From Protonemura montana (Eukaryota > Arthropoda > Insecta > Plecoptera > Nemouridae), in NCBI GenBank assembly GCA_947568835.1, contig CANOQG010000004.1, forward strand, positions 1 through 64,000: 64,000 nucleotides of DNA. The letters are read 5' to 3'. This document shows positions 1 through 9,884 of the stretch, piece by piece. Positions within the stretch are counted from its first letter, which is position 1. Each line of letters begins with the position of its first letter. The translations under genes and the position numbers were made by a program. The notes below the pieces were generated by a model that saw only the letters and a list, made by a program, of their open reading frames with translations, was not told where the DNA came from and did not search any database.

Positions 1-2
1 TC

Positions 3-50
3 ACGACTCGTCAAATATATATGCTACCGGATGTTCAGGAGATTTTAGGC
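3..50 (+). pseudogene. pol: Reverse transcriptase fragment of the env-bearing Gypsy element, left of the insertion
   Basis: Sixteen codons in the frame that starts at position 3 end in the motif D-V-Q-E-I-L-G. This is the usual stretch just before the Q-L-G-G...F-S-K-L-D block of Gypsy reverse transcriptases. That block is found in the same register at 10491, directly after the inserted element. The 4-bp target duplication AGGC (47-50 and 10490-10493) contains the junction. The fragment therefore belongs to the same RT domain as the long pol segment 10 kb to the right. It is too short to identify alone; the identification rests on the match in register and on the target duplication. Confidence 0.75.
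47..50. repeat. Target site duplication AGGC, left copy
   Basis: AGGC directly precedes the 5' LTR at 51 and is repeated at 10490-10493 directly after the 3' LTR. A 4-bp duplication is usual for Gypsy integrases. Confidence 0.85.
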
Positions 51-254
51 TGTGGCGACTCTGACTCTGACAATCCACCAGGCAGGGTGGAGGAGAGAAC
101 AAGAGAGCGGGGCAACTGTTTTAGAGATTACTCGGTTCTCGGACTCTCGAGGATAGACGTGTCGTCTGATCTTTTCTTATATTAGATAGTAGAGTGATAT
201 TGTACATTCGTGAATAAACATAAACTGTTCACGACTCGTGTGCACTACGTTACA
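51..254 (+). repeat. 5' LTR of the inner Gypsy element
   Basis: Starts TGTGGCGACT and ends GTTACA (TG...CA). It carries an A/T-rich TATA-like stretch near 178-187 (CTTATATTAG) and a polyadenylation signal AATAAA at 213-218. The same 204 bases recur at 10286-10489. Confidence 0.95.
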
Positions 255-255
255 T

Positions 256-273
256 TGGTGACCCCGACGTGAT
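256..273 (+). promoter_or_regulatory. Primer binding site, tRNA-Trp type
   Basis: TGGTGACCCCGACGTGAT starts 2 bp after the 5' LTR. Its reverse complement ends in CACGTCGGGGTCA plus CCA. From memory this is the 3' end of animal tRNA-Trp, matching over 18 nt. It primes minus-strand DNA synthesis. Confidence 0.85.
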
Positions 274-289
274 CTGCAACCGACCTACG

Positions 290-1030
290 ATGGCTACAAA
301 CGAATCCGCATCGGTAGACCGAATTAGCTGCAAGATTCCATCGTTCTGGATCGAAGACCCTACACTTTGGTTTGCTCAGATAGAAAGCCAGTTCAAATTG
401 AGTGGAATTACAAGCGATTCAACGAAGTTTTGCCAGGTTGCAAGTGCCCTGGAGCACAGATATGCTACCGCCGTACGCGACATCATAGTAAGTCCACCCG
501 AGACAGGCAAATACGAACGTCTCAAATCGGAACTTATTCGTCGTTTCTCGAAGTCGTCTGAAGTTCAAATTAAGCGACTTCTTCAACATGAAGAGTTGGG
601 TGATCGAAAACCATCAGAATTATTATTGCAATTGCGAAGCTTAGCGGACAAAGAAGTGACCGACAAAGTTTTAAGGATATTATGGCTCGAACGTTTGCCA
701 ATTAGGATGCGAGATGTCCTTTCCGCGTCGCCGCCTGACGACCTGGACGCCCTCTCCGAGATCGCCGATCGGATTCACGAGGACGCCTCATGTCCTATGC
801 GCATAGCGGTAGTCAACGACGACAACCAACTTCGAATGCAGGTTGAAGAGTTGTCGCGCCAAATTGAAGCACTCTCAGGTAAACGACCATCGAATCGGGT
901 GCGACTGCCGGCCAATCCACGTTCATTAACGGATGGTATGTGTTGGTATCACCATAAGTTTGGCGCACGAGCGAAAATGTGTCGTCAACCCTGTAGTTTT
1001 GACGGAAAAAACTCGAAGGACAGTCAGTAG
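290..1030 (+). CDS. gag: Gag protein of the inner Gypsy element
   Basis: A 246-codon structural protein that would form the virus-like particle and bind the element RNA. The N-terminal part resembles the short capsid-like gag of many arthropod Gypsy elements (motifs [20 protein letters not shown] and [13 protein letters not shown]). The C-terminal part has a C-H-H-C-C cluster ([18 protein letters not shown], about residues 218-235) in place of the normal CX2CX4HX4C zinc knuckle. I chose the ATG at 290. The open frame can be read back to a GTG at 269, but that overlaps the primer binding site and GTG starts are not expected here. The stop lies 18 nt after the slippery heptamer, so ribosomes that do not slip end here. 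The frame is intact. Confidence 0.85.
   Translation: MATNESASVDRISCKIPSFWIEDPTLWFAQIESQFKLSGITSDSTKFCQVASALEHRYATAVRDIIVSPPETGKYERLKSELIRRFSKSSEVQIKRLLQHEELGDRKPSELLLQLRSLADKEVTDKVLRILWLERLPIRMRDVLSASPPDDLDALSEIADRIHEDASCPMRIAVVNDDNQLRMQVEELSRQIEALSGKRPSNRVRLPANPRSLTDGMCWYHHKFGARAKMCRQPCSFDGKNSKDSQ
1006..1012 (+). promoter_or_regulatory. -1 programmed frameshift site A_AAA_AAC
   Basis: The gag frame reads GGA AAA AAC here, so the heptamer A AAA AAC fits the X_XXY_YYZ rule exactly in the zero frame. A one-base backward slip puts ribosomes in the pol frame, which is open from 997 (its last stop is TAG at 994-996). The gag stop follows at 1028-1030. Known retroviral and retrotransposon sites use the same heptamer. 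I did not establish a downstream pseudoknot. Confidence 0.75.
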
Positions 1031-3705
1031 ACGCGACGGACGGCTGTCCAAATTCACGTCGCCTTTTCGTAACAGATATCACAACCCGGCAACAGTTCCT
1101 TGTTGATACCGGATCCGATTTATGTGTCTACCCGCGCAAGATGATTAAAGGAACTCGCGAAAGGTCCACATATGAGCTATTCGCCGCCAATGGTTCAATC
1201 ATATCTACATTCGGTGCATTTAGCCTCAACTTAAATCTGGGATTTAAACGCAATTTCTCCTGGAGTTTCGTCGTCGCCGACGTATCCAAACCTATCATCG
1301 GTGTTGATTTCCTATCATTTTACAGTTTAATGGTGGATATCCGAAACCATCGTCTTATCGACAGTCTCACATCTTTTGCTATCGCCGGCAAGTTGATCAA
1401 CGACAACCAGCAACATGTCAAAGCAGTCAATGGTCACTCGCCATACCATGCCATTCTTGCTGAATTCCCGGATATCACGAGACCAGCAGGTATTTCGCGC
1501 AAAACTAAACACGAAACATTGCATCACATCCACACGACAGCTGGTCATCCAGTGTCGTGCAAACCTCGACGCCTAGCACCAGATCGACTACAAATCGCCA
1601 AGGCTGAATTCAACACTATGCTTAAGACAGGCATAGCTAGACGTTCATCCAGTAACTGGTCGGCTGCCCTTCATCTCGTTCCCAAAAAGGACAACCAATG
1701 GAGACCGTGTGGTGACTACAGAGCCTTGAACAGCAGGACCATCCCAGACCGGTATCCTGTTCCGCATATACAAGATTTTGCTCAAGCGCTTACCGGTAAG
1801 ACCGTATTTTCAACAGTAGATTTAGTTCGGGCTTACAATCAAATTCCCGTCGCGCCAGAAGACATTGCCAAAACGGCGATAACGACCCCCTTTGGCTTAT
1901 TCGAATTTCCGTTCATGAGCTTTGGTTTGAGGAACGCAGCTCAAACTTTTCAAAGATTTATCGATGAAGCCCTTCGTGATTTGGATTTCGCCTACGCCTA
2001 CATCGACGATATTCTTATTGCATCATCGTCACAAACGGAGCACGAACAACATCTTCGCCTGCTTTTTGCTAGGCTCTCCGAATATGGTGTTTTAATTAAC
2101 TTTTCCAAGTGTGTCTTTGGCGCATCTGAAGTGAAATTTCTTGGCCACACTGTCAACGCTGATGGGACACGACCCCTTGACGACAAGGTCGAAGCAATCG
2201 TTTCGTTTTCACCGCCAAGCAATGTGAAACAATTACGACAATTTCTAGGGATGCTAAATTTTTATCGCCGTCATCTACCATCAGCTGCTAGACTTCAGGC
2301 AGCTCTCAATAACCTTCTCGTTGGCGCCGATAAGTCAGGCAAGACACCAATCGTTTGGACACCAGAACTGTTGAGGTCGTTTGAAGGTTGCAAACGAAGT
2401 CTTTCTCAAGCTACGCTTCTTACACACCCGAATCCGAACGCAGAACTCGCCATCGTCGCTGATGCCTCAGACATTTGTATTGGAGCTGCGCTTCAACAGA
2501 GAACGAACACAGGGTGGCAACCGCTGGCATTTTTCTCTCGCAAATTAAACGGAGCGCAGCGCAATTACGGTGCATATGACCGCGAGCTGTTGGCCATTTA
2601 TGAGGCTATACGCTACTTCAGACACATGGTAGAAGCGCGAATATTCACCATTTATACCGATCACAAACCTTTGACATTCGCGTTCCAGCAGAAATCAGAC
2701 AAATGTTCGCCTCGACAATTTCGGTATCTCGACTACATCGGACAATTTTCAACAGACATCCGCCATATTCCCGGTAAAGAAAACGTTGTCGCAGATGTTT
2801 TATCTCGAGTAGAAGCGATCTCTGCTCCAGTGAGCTTCGAGACAATTGCCCAAGCCCAGAAGGACGATGATGAACTTCGAGCATTTCTTCAGTCCAACAC
2901 GTCGCTACACATACAGTCACGACGCCTCGAGGACGCGAACCTCACGATCTACTGCGACACATCGACACTAGTAGAACGACCTTTCGTGCCAAACGCCCTT
3001 CGGAAGAAGGTTTTCGACAGCTTACACAGCCTCTCTCATCCTGGGGTTGCAGCCTCCGTCCGTCTTGTATCAAGAAGTTTCGTTTGGCCATCGATAAAGA
3101 AGGACTGCAAAGAATGGACACGAGCGTGCCAAGCATGTCAACGATCGAAAATAAATCGTCATGTTTCTGCACCTGTTGAGCAATTCGATGCCCCCGATTC
3201 TCGATTCGAACACGTCCACGTCGATTTGGTGGGTCCGCTTCCAGAGTCAGCGGGATTCCGTTATCTTTTAACTTGCGTCGACCGATTTACTCGATGGCCT
3301 GAAGCCATTCCCATTGCTGATATAACTGCAGATACGGTTGCGTCTGCATTTGTTACTGGCTGGGTATCTCGTTTTGGCACACCCCTTCGAATTACGTCCG
3401 ATCAAGGTCGACAATTTGAGTCAGCCTTGTTCAGATCTTTGAATCATCTGTTAGGAACGGCTCTTATCAGAACCTGCGCGTTTCATCCTGCGGCCAACGG
3501 GATGGTAGAACGTTTTCATAGACAACTCAAAGCTGCGCTCAAATGTCATGAAGACGAACGCTGGACCGACAGTTTGCCTTGGGTCATGCTAGGTATCCGA
3601 TCTGCATGGAAGGAAGACATTAAAGCTACTCCTGCTGAACTAGTATACGGAACAACAGTTCGTCTGCCGGGAGAATGCTTGTCATCTTCTACGATTACAC
3701 CAGTT
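1012..3705 (+). pseudogene. pol: Pol polyprotein of the inner Gypsy element, first part (PR-RT-RH-IN), interrupted by an insertion
   Basis: Expressed by -1 slippage from gag, so it has no ATG of its own; the first ATG at 1141 lies after the protease active site. Protease: L-V-D-T-G-S-D near 1098-1118. Reverse transcriptase: [11 protein letters not shown] near 1700-1730 and the catalytic YIDD at 1999-2010. RNase H: VADASD near 2456-2473 and YDREL near 2577-2591. Integrase: an HHCC zinc finger ending CQACQRSK near 3127-3150, then D (HVDLVGPLP, about 3217-3243), D (TSDQG, about 3393-3407) and E (MVERFH, about 3501-3518). The frame has no stop or shift up to 3705. There a non-LTR element enters within the integrase C-terminal part; the rest lies at 9885-10256. 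The product is therefore broken only by the insertion. Confidence 0.9.
3692..3705. repeat. Target site duplication of the non-LTR element, left copy (14 bp)
   Basis: CGATTACACCAGTT at 3692-3705 recurs at 9871-9884. It is pol coding sequence (I-T-P-V region of the integrase), duplicated on insertion. Confidence 0.93.
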
Positions 3706-4445
3706 CCCCCTCTAGGCTATCACCTTACCGTGGTGAGGGGGTTTGTGTGGCTCGATGATCCGGGAGGCTCTGCCGGCGGGAGGTTTCACTCCCAGCAAGG
3801 TCTCCTATGCCGGACAGACTCCCGGGGAGAGCCCAGACCAAGAATAGCCCGACCCCGTCGCTGTTGCGGGACTCGGACTTTGGTCTAAGGAGTTTCTGGC
3901 CTCTTTTCTCTTTTACCTCTTTCTTTTCATCACCTTCTCTCTGCCTTCCTCCTTCCTTCATTCCTAGCCGACTCCCGATACCTCCGTCTGTTTTCTGCAA
4001 CAGCGAGGGGGTTCCCTCCCCTTTGTTGACGACTCGGCCATTCATCGGATTTTCTTTCGGATCTCGATTTGTTTTAGTCGGTGGTAGAGCCAGACAGCTG
4101 GTGACTGGGGTGTGTCCAGGAGGCTCCCGTGTCTTTCTTGTCTCTTTCTCTCTATCCTTAATATCTTCTACTTACCTTTCTGGCCGGCTTCCTGGGCGCA
4201 CCTGAACTCCCCTCGTTGACGACAATTGCATTTCATGGACACGATTCGTTTCGCTATTGGATATGTTCGCACTTGGGCTCGTCTCCGGGTTGCGTTGGCT
4301 GCAATAGCTGGGCGGGGGTATCGTACGACAATATCGGTGCCCCCTGCCCAGGGAAAAGGTCAATTGCGCCCGGGGGCGCCCGGCCGTGAAATTGGCACTT
4401 TCCGGCTCCCCGCCCGATGTACGGGAAATCAATAACTGGCTCCCT

Positions 4446-4464
4446 CCCACCGAACTTCGGTGGG
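4446..4464 (+). promoter_or_regulatory. Hairpin 1 before ORF1
   Basis: CCCACCGA (4446-4453) pairs perfectly with TCGGTGGG (4457-4464) around a 3-base loop. It stands about 100 nt upstream of the ORF1 ATG. Confidence 0.6.
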
Positions 4465-4488
4465 TTGGACCCGGTTTTGTTTACAAGG

Positions 4489-4513
4489 CCCCACGGAGTA
4501 GTACCCCGTGGGG
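4489..4513 (+). promoter_or_regulatory. Hairpin 2 before ORF1
   Basis: CCCCACGG (4489-4496) pairs perfectly with CCGTGGGG (4506-4513) around a 9-base loop. With hairpin 1 it makes a strongly structured leader 53-120 nt before the ORF1 ATG. Confidence 0.6.
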
Positions 4514-4566
4514 TTAGTTGAGTCCCCATTCCGGGCAATTGGGGGCGGTTGGCCCCAAACAACTCC

Positions 4567-5970
4567 ATGCCATCCCAAAATTGTCAAAACTCTCCCCCCT
4601 CCACAACTCTGTCCCCCGAGTTTCCCCCCCTTCCATCACCAATTCCCACCCCTAATCCTATTCCGGGTCTTTTTGATCAAGTAATTAATGTCTCTCAATT
4701 AAACCCTCAAACTACATCACCAACATACTTTGTTATTCAACGAGCTGAGAAAGATTTAACCTTCAAATCAGTCTCACCTTTTAAGATCAACCGATCCTTT
4801 GATCCCAAAATTTATAAACTGAAAAACATTAAAAGATTAAATGATGGTTCGTTACTTGTCGAATCGGGGTCGGTAGAGACCTCTGACAAACTGCAGAAAA
4901 CAACTCTCCTGGGCACCTTCCCTGTGAAGGTCGCTCCCCATGGCTCCCTAAACACCTGCAAGGGAGTGATCTACAGCCGTGACCTGATGGAACTTGAGGA
5001 AGCGGAAATCAAGGAAGAAATGAAGGAACAAAATGTAATTGATGTCAAACCCATACTTACTAGACGTGATGGTGTCCTGAAACGTTCACCTCTTCATATT
5101 TTAACTTTTAGCACCGTTTCCCCTCCACAATGTGTATATGCAGGTTTTATCAGAATAACAGTTAAACCCCATATTCCAAACCCTTTGAGATGTCTCAACT
5201 GCCAACGCTTTGGTCACGGGCAGCAGGACTGCAAGAGAGATCGAGTCTGCGATAAATGTGGAAAGTCAGGTGTGCACCCTGATGCACCGTGCGATCAGGA
5301 AGTTAAATGTGTGAACTGCGCTGGTACGCACACCTCCTGGTCCCGGGATTGCCCGACCTGGAAAAAAGAAAAGAAGATAGCGGAAATTAAGACATTGGAA
5401 AAGATTACCTTCCCAGAAGCAAGAAAAAAATATTCCGCACTTCACCCTGTTTCGATGACGAAATCTTTTTCCCAGGCTGCAACTCCGCCACCCCCACCAC
5501 CACCACCTGTAACCGCTACTGCGCCCGACCTAAAAGAAATAATGACAATGATGACTGCCATTCTGGCCGGTCAGGGGGAAACTAACAAGAAAATCGAAGA
5601 ACAAACCAGAAAAATTGAAGAGCAGACTGAAGAAATTAAGAAGTTGAGAAAAGAAAACGAAGACCTTAAACACAAAAATAACCAGATGAACAAAGAACTG
5701 AAGAAATTACAATCGAAGAAAGATCCCCCAAAAACTACTTCTAAAATTAATCAGCCCTCGGGCAGCCAAGACTTTGAAGTGTCCAGTGAGGGTGATGCCC
5801 TGATTCTGGCCACTTCGCGAGGCGCCAAGAAGCAGAGGATCACGCTGGAGGCGGGCCCCCAGAAAAAAATATTTTCATCGTCTGAGGAGGAGATGGAAGT
5901 TGAAGGTGGTGGTGGTGGTGCTGCTAAAAAGCCAAGCGAAAAAAAGCAGCACACAAGAATAGACTTTTAA
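4567..5970 (+). CDS. ORF1 protein of the non-LTR element (RNA-binding, zinc knuckles)
   Basis: 467 codons from the ATG at 4567; the open frame extends 6 codons upstream without another ATG. The protein coats element RNA and acts as a nucleic acid chaperone in this family. Order of parts: a proline-rich N-terminus (4590-4660); a globular region; three cysteine/histidine clusters at about 5190-5360, the first a clean CX2CX4HX4C (CLNCQRFGHGQQDC) and the next two looser (CDKCGKSGVHPDAPC, CVNCAGTHTSWSRDC); a proline run (about 5490-5510); a charged K/E-rich stretch (about 5585-5715) with heptad-like spacing, likely a coiled coil for trimerisation; and a glycine run near the end. The frame is intact. 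ORF2 begins 113 nt downstream. Confidence 0.88.
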   Translation: MPSQNCQNSPPSTTLSPEFPPLPSPIPTPNPIPGLFDQVINVSQLNPQTTSPTYFVIQRAEKDLTFKSVSPFKINRSFDPKIYKLKNIKRLNDGSLLVESGSVETSDKLQKTTLLGTFPVKVAPHGSLNTCKGVIYSRDLMELEEAEIKEEMKEQNVIDVKPILTRRDGVLKRSPLHILTFSTVSPPQCVYAGFIRITVKPHIPNPLRCLNCQRFGHGQQDCKRDRVCDKCGKSGVHPDAPCDQEVKCVNCAGTHTSWSRDCPTWKKEKKIAEIKTLEKITFPEARKKYSALHPVSMTKSFSQAATPPPPPPPPVTATAPDLKEIMTMMTAILAGQGETNKKIEEQTRKIEEQTEEIKKLRKENEDLKHKNNQMNKELKKLQSKKDPPKTTSKINQPSGSQDFEVSSEGDALILATSRGAKKQRITLEAGPQKKIFSSSEEEMEVEGGGGGAAKKPSEKKQHTRIDF

Positions 5971-6083
5971 AGATAGGTGAATTTATCTGTGATAATTTGT
6001 CTGTGATATTCTCTGTGATAGTTTCTGATAGTACCAAAGTTTTTGTGATATTAGCTCTTAGTGTTTTTATTGGTTTTTACATT

Positions 6084-8669
6084 ATGGCTTTTATTCAATG
6101 GAACGTTCGTGGTTTTAATATTCGCCGAGAAGAAGTCCGAGTTTTAGCCTCTCATTTTAATCCCTTGTGTATCTTTTTACAAGAAACACATTTTAAACAA
6201 ACTGACAACCCTATTTTAAAGAATTATACTTTTTATCGACATGACGACACGACTGGTCTTATAGCTCATGGTGGCGTGGCGACGGCAGTGTTGGACTCGG
6301 TCTTCGTAAGTCCACTGCCGCTCACCACACCTCTTCAGGCAGTGGCCGTCCGGGTTCACCTGCCTCAGCCCGTCACCTTTTGCAACATCTACCTTCCCGA
6401 ATGGGCACCAGCTACGGCCCCTAACCTCCAGAGCCTTGTGTCCCAACTGCCCCACCCTTTTGTGTTATTGGGTGACTTCAATGCACATAATCGCTTGTGG
6501 GGCGACACAATGGCCAATGGTTGTGGCAGGGGTCGGATGCTGGAGACTTTTATCAATGACAACGACCTATTTATTTTAAACAACGGACAAAATACTAGAT
6601 TTAATTCTTTTAATGGACAATTCTCGGCGATTGACATGTGTCTCTCTTCGCCTTCTCTGGCACCCATTTTAGAGTTTACAGTACACAACGATCTATGTGG
6701 GAGTGATCATTTACCCATTATTTTAAAAATGCAAACTGACTTTCAGCCTCCAGCTCGGCCACCTCAATGGAGTCTCAAACGAGCCGATTGGAAGCGGTTT
6801 GCTGCTTTGGCAGATGTAAGTGGCTCAGTCCAAGTGGGAGATTCTGCTTCTAAAATTAAATGTATCACTGAACTAATTTTAAAAGCGGCTGAGGAAACAG
6901 TTCCACAAACATCGACAAAGCCCCACCGCATCCCTGTGCCATGGTGGAGCACTGAATGTGGAGAAGCCATCAAAGATAGGAAGAGGGCTTTACGAATTTT
7001 TACAAAACACCCCACAGAGGAAAATCTTATGGAATTTAGGAAGCTACGAGCCAAAGCACGCCGAACAATCAAAGAGGCAAAAAGGAATTCTTGGCGGGAG
7101 TATGTGTCTTCCATTACATGTGCCACACCGTCCTCCAAAGTGTGGCACAGGGTGAACAAAATTAGTGGAAAACACAAAGCAACAACTATCTCCGGGATTG
7201 AACGTAATGGAGATATCATTACAAACCCAAAGGAGATTGCCAACACCATAGGAAGACACTTTTCAGACATTTCTAGCTCCCGACACTACTCGGAAACATT
7301 CCAAAAGGTTAAGCTCATAGAAGAGAGAAAGCGGCTTCAATTTCAATCCGCAAACTTAGAGACCTATAATGTTCCGTTTAGCATGTGGGAGTTAAGTCAT
7401 GCTATCAAAACGTCCAAAAATACATCCCCAGGCCCAGATCGAATTCACAACGCCTTTCTAAAACACCTGTTGCCAAGAGCCCTTGACATCTTGCTCGAAG
7501 CCTACAATTCAATCTGGTCAGAACAATCTTTTCCCGACAGCTGGCGCTGTGCCATTCAGATCCCCGTTCCTAAACCCGGAAAGGACAAGACACTGGCGGC
7601 CAGTTACCGACCCATCTCCCTCACCAGTTGTCTGTGCAAAATCCTGGAACGAATGATTAACAACAGATTAATCTGGTGGCTGGAAAAGAATAGACTCTTA
7701 TCAAACTTCCAATGTGGCTTTAGACGAAATAGGAGCACCCTCGATCATTTGGTTCGCCTAGAAACGTGTCTACAAAACACGTTCCTTTTGAAGCAGCACG
7801 CTGTCGGTATTTTCTTTGACTTGGAAAAAGCGTACGACACTACTTGGTGTTACGGTATCCTACGTACTCTCTCTAGGTGGGGTTTTAAAGGTCGACTTCC
7901 AATTTTTATCTCCAATTTTATGACTGATCGCATTTTTAACGTTCGACTAGGAAATATTTTATCCGACACTTTTAAACAGGAAAATGGCGTCCCACAAGGG
8001 TCGGTCCTTAGCGTAACTTTATTTGCGATTGCCATTAACGGGATTACAGAATGTGTAAAATCTCCCGTTCTTTCGTCGCTATTCGTCGATGATTTGGCTA
8101 TTGTCTGCTCATCGAGGACGCTCGCGTCAGCCACTCGGCAATTACAAATAACAGTAAATAGATTAGTGAAATGGACGGACAACACGGGGTTTGATTTCTC
8201 GACAGCAAAGTCCATCTGCGCCCACTTCACGCGCAAAAGAGGTCTCTTCCCACCTCCAGAAATCACGCTTAGAAACATCTTGTTGCCGGTGTCAGAGACT
8301 GTAAAATTTCTCGGTCTCATTTTTGATACCAAATTAAATTGGAAAGAGCAAATCGCACAGCTGAAACAAAAATGCATGAAATCAGTCAATCTATTAAGAT
8401 ATCTCACCGGAACACGCTGGGGCGCTGACCGAACTGTCATGTTACGGTTGTATCGAGCACTCGTGCGATCAAAACTTGATTATGGGTGCATTGTTTTTAG
8501 TTCTGCCCGCGATAGCTACTTGAAGCCTCTAAATACAATCCACAATACAGGCATCCGGCTGGCGACCGGCGCCCTCCGAACCAGCCGGGTGGAAAGCCTG
8601 TATTGTTTGGCCAGCGAACCTCCATTATCGCTCCGAAGGCTTCCTATGCAACAAAGATCATGGGAATGA
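6084..8669 (+). pseudogene. ORF2 of the non-LTR element, part 1: endonuclease and reverse transcriptase (frameshifted)
   Basis: It nicks the target DNA and copies the element RNA from the nick. I start it at the ATG at 6084 because M-A-F-I-Q-W-N-V-R-G is the canonical start of an apurinic-type endonuclease; the frame is open a little further upstream. Endonuclease: QETHF (about 6180), GDFNAHN (about 6472-6492), SDHLPI (about 6702-6719). Reverse transcriptase: GPDR (about 7432), YRPISLTS, GVPQGSVLS (about 7987-8013) and the catalytic F-V-D-D (about 8086-8097). A one-base loss near 8636-8640 shifts the frame and gives a stop at 8667-8669. The RNase H part continues in the next frame. Related elements have a single ORF2, so I take this as a disabling mutation and not a programmed shift. 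Confidence 0.87.
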
Positions 8670-9766
8670 AGAAACACCCAACATACCAGGCCCTGCTCGA
8701 TCCACGATTTGAACCTCTTTACAATAGCAAGCCAAATGCAACACTACCATCTGGTATTCGTCTAGCAAGAACCTTTATAGAATTAAATTTTCATGTTCCC
8801 AGGGTTTACCCTGTGGAACCAAGTCCGTCGCCTCCTTGGCTCGTCCCGAGGCCTTCATGTAAAATGGGTTTGACGTCTCTGGAAAAGGCGTCCACCAGCC
8901 AGGTGGTATTCCAAAAACGTTTTTATGAATTGACTTCTGATTTTAAAGATTTTATTTTTTACTATACAGACGGCTCCAAAATGGATAACTTAGTTGGTAG
9001 TGCTTTTATCTCGAAAGACATATCCCAAGGATTTCGCTTAAATAATATGAGCAGTGTTTTTACTGCTGAATTATTTGCCATTTTAAAAACCCTTGAACAT
9101 ATCAATAATAGACCAGAGAAATCCTTTTTTATTTGCTCGGACTCCCTCAGTTCCCTCCAAGCTATTGACGTCCTGTATTCCCCACTGTTTCTTGTCCAGG
9201 GCATTCACTCACTCCTGGCGTCCCTGTCTTCAAGGGGCGTCAGGATGGTGTTCTGTTGGGTCCCTGGACACGTGGGGATACAGGGCAACGAGTTGGCAGA
9301 CAGAGCTGCAAGAGGTGCCACCGAAAAAGTTTTTATTGATAGTGACAAGACTTCGCACACTGATTTAAAAATTCATTTTAAATCACTTTTTAAGGATAAA
9401 TTTCAGAAAGAATGGGAAAAGCAAATAAATAATAAGCTACAAGAAATTAAACCAACTGTCGAGCATTGGGACTCCGCAATAAGATCCTCAAGACACGAAG
9501 AAGTTGTTCTAACACGTCTACGTATTGGGCATACTCTTTTAACACACTCATTTTTATTCACGGCTGATAAGACACCTCCACGTTGCGACGACTGTGATGA
9601 GATTTTAACTGTTCGACATTTTTTAATTGATTGTGCCAAGTACAGGGCTGCAAGGCAGCGACTTAAACTAGAACACTCTATTGATAAAGTTTTAGCTGAT
9701 AACCCACGCAGTATCGACAAAGTTTTTAAATTTCTAGAAGAATTTGACCTGATAAGTCAAATGTAA
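8639..9766 (+). pseudogene. ORF2 of the non-LTR element, part 2: RNase H and C-terminal zinc finger
   Basis: This is the direct continuation of ORF2 after the frameshift. Homology resumes at about 8639 (A-S-Y-A-T-K-I). The RNase H domain would remove the RNA strand after copying. Its four acidic positions are visible: YTDGS (about 8963), TAELFAIL (about 9063), SDSLSSLQAI (about 9139) and GHVGIQGNELADRAA (about 9268). Near the C-terminus is a zinc-finger-like cluster, CDDCDE...RHFLIDC (about 9589-9645), common at the end of ORF2 in I and Jockey relatives. The stop is at 9764-9766. Apart from the shift the frame is clean. A separate start at an upstream ATG is possible but not needed. Confidence 0.87.
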
Positions 9767-9819
9767 TATTTTATCGATTATGACTTCTATTTTATCACAT
9801 TAACAAACCATCTTTTTTC

Positions 9820-9851
9820 CGGCGCAAAATGACCGTCCGGTTGACGCGCCG
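9820..9851 (+). promoter_or_regulatory. 3' terminal hairpin of the non-LTR element
   Basis: CGGCGC (9820-9825) pairs with GCGCCG (9846-9851). It lies 19 nt before the element end, in a 104-bp 3' UTR that ends in TTAAACACCAATGTTCGTT with no poly(A). Such a 3' stem-loop is probably what the element RT recognises. Confidence 0.55.
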
Positions 9852-9870
9852 TTAAACACCAATGTTCGTT

Positions 9871-9884
9871 CGATTACACCAGTT
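9871..9884. repeat. Target site duplication of the non-LTR element, right copy (14 bp)
   Basis: Exact copy of 3692-3705, immediately after the element 3' end. Confidence 0.93.

Larger units (their letters stand above)
3706..4566 (+). other. 5' UTR and internal promoter region of the non-LTR element
   Basis: 861 bp without a convincing gene. It starts CCCCCTCTAGGCTATCACC, runs through a pyrimidine-rich stretch (about 3900-4000) and becomes G/C-rich. Non-LTR elements of this type carry their promoter downstream of the first base, so it should lie here; I cannot point to a core motif with certainty. Two stable hairpins stand just before ORF1. Short open frames on both strands look accidental. 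Confidence 0.7.
3706..9870 (+). mobile_element. I/Jockey-like non-LTR retrotransposon, nearly complete
   Basis: It has a long G/C-rich 5' UTR (3706-4566), ORF1 with zinc knuckles, ORF2 with endonuclease, RT and RNase H, and a short 3' UTR with a hairpin and no poly(A). An exact 14-bp target duplication flanks it. An RNase H after the RT argues for the I group or a relative over classic Jockey; ORF1 resembles the nucleic-acid-binding ORF1 of both. One frameshift in ORF2 (about 8636-8640) is the only coding defect I found. It lies inside the integrase of the Gypsy element, same strand, and is the youngest layer of this side of the nest. Confidence 0.92.

Noticed and set aside
1-12. TCACGACTCGTC at the window start resembles the LTR end (CACGACTCGTGTG), suggesting a further LTR copy
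   Set aside because: Only about 10 bases match, and the segment reads in register as RT of the outer element.
3725-4568. Several 70-130 codon frames on both strands before ORF1
   Set aside because: They lie in the non-LTR leader, overlap one another, and show no domain or conserved start.
6084-9766. RNase H part as an independent third ORF of the non-LTR element
   Set aside because: It overlaps the RT frame, and homology continues directly across the shift; a one-base loss explains it better.
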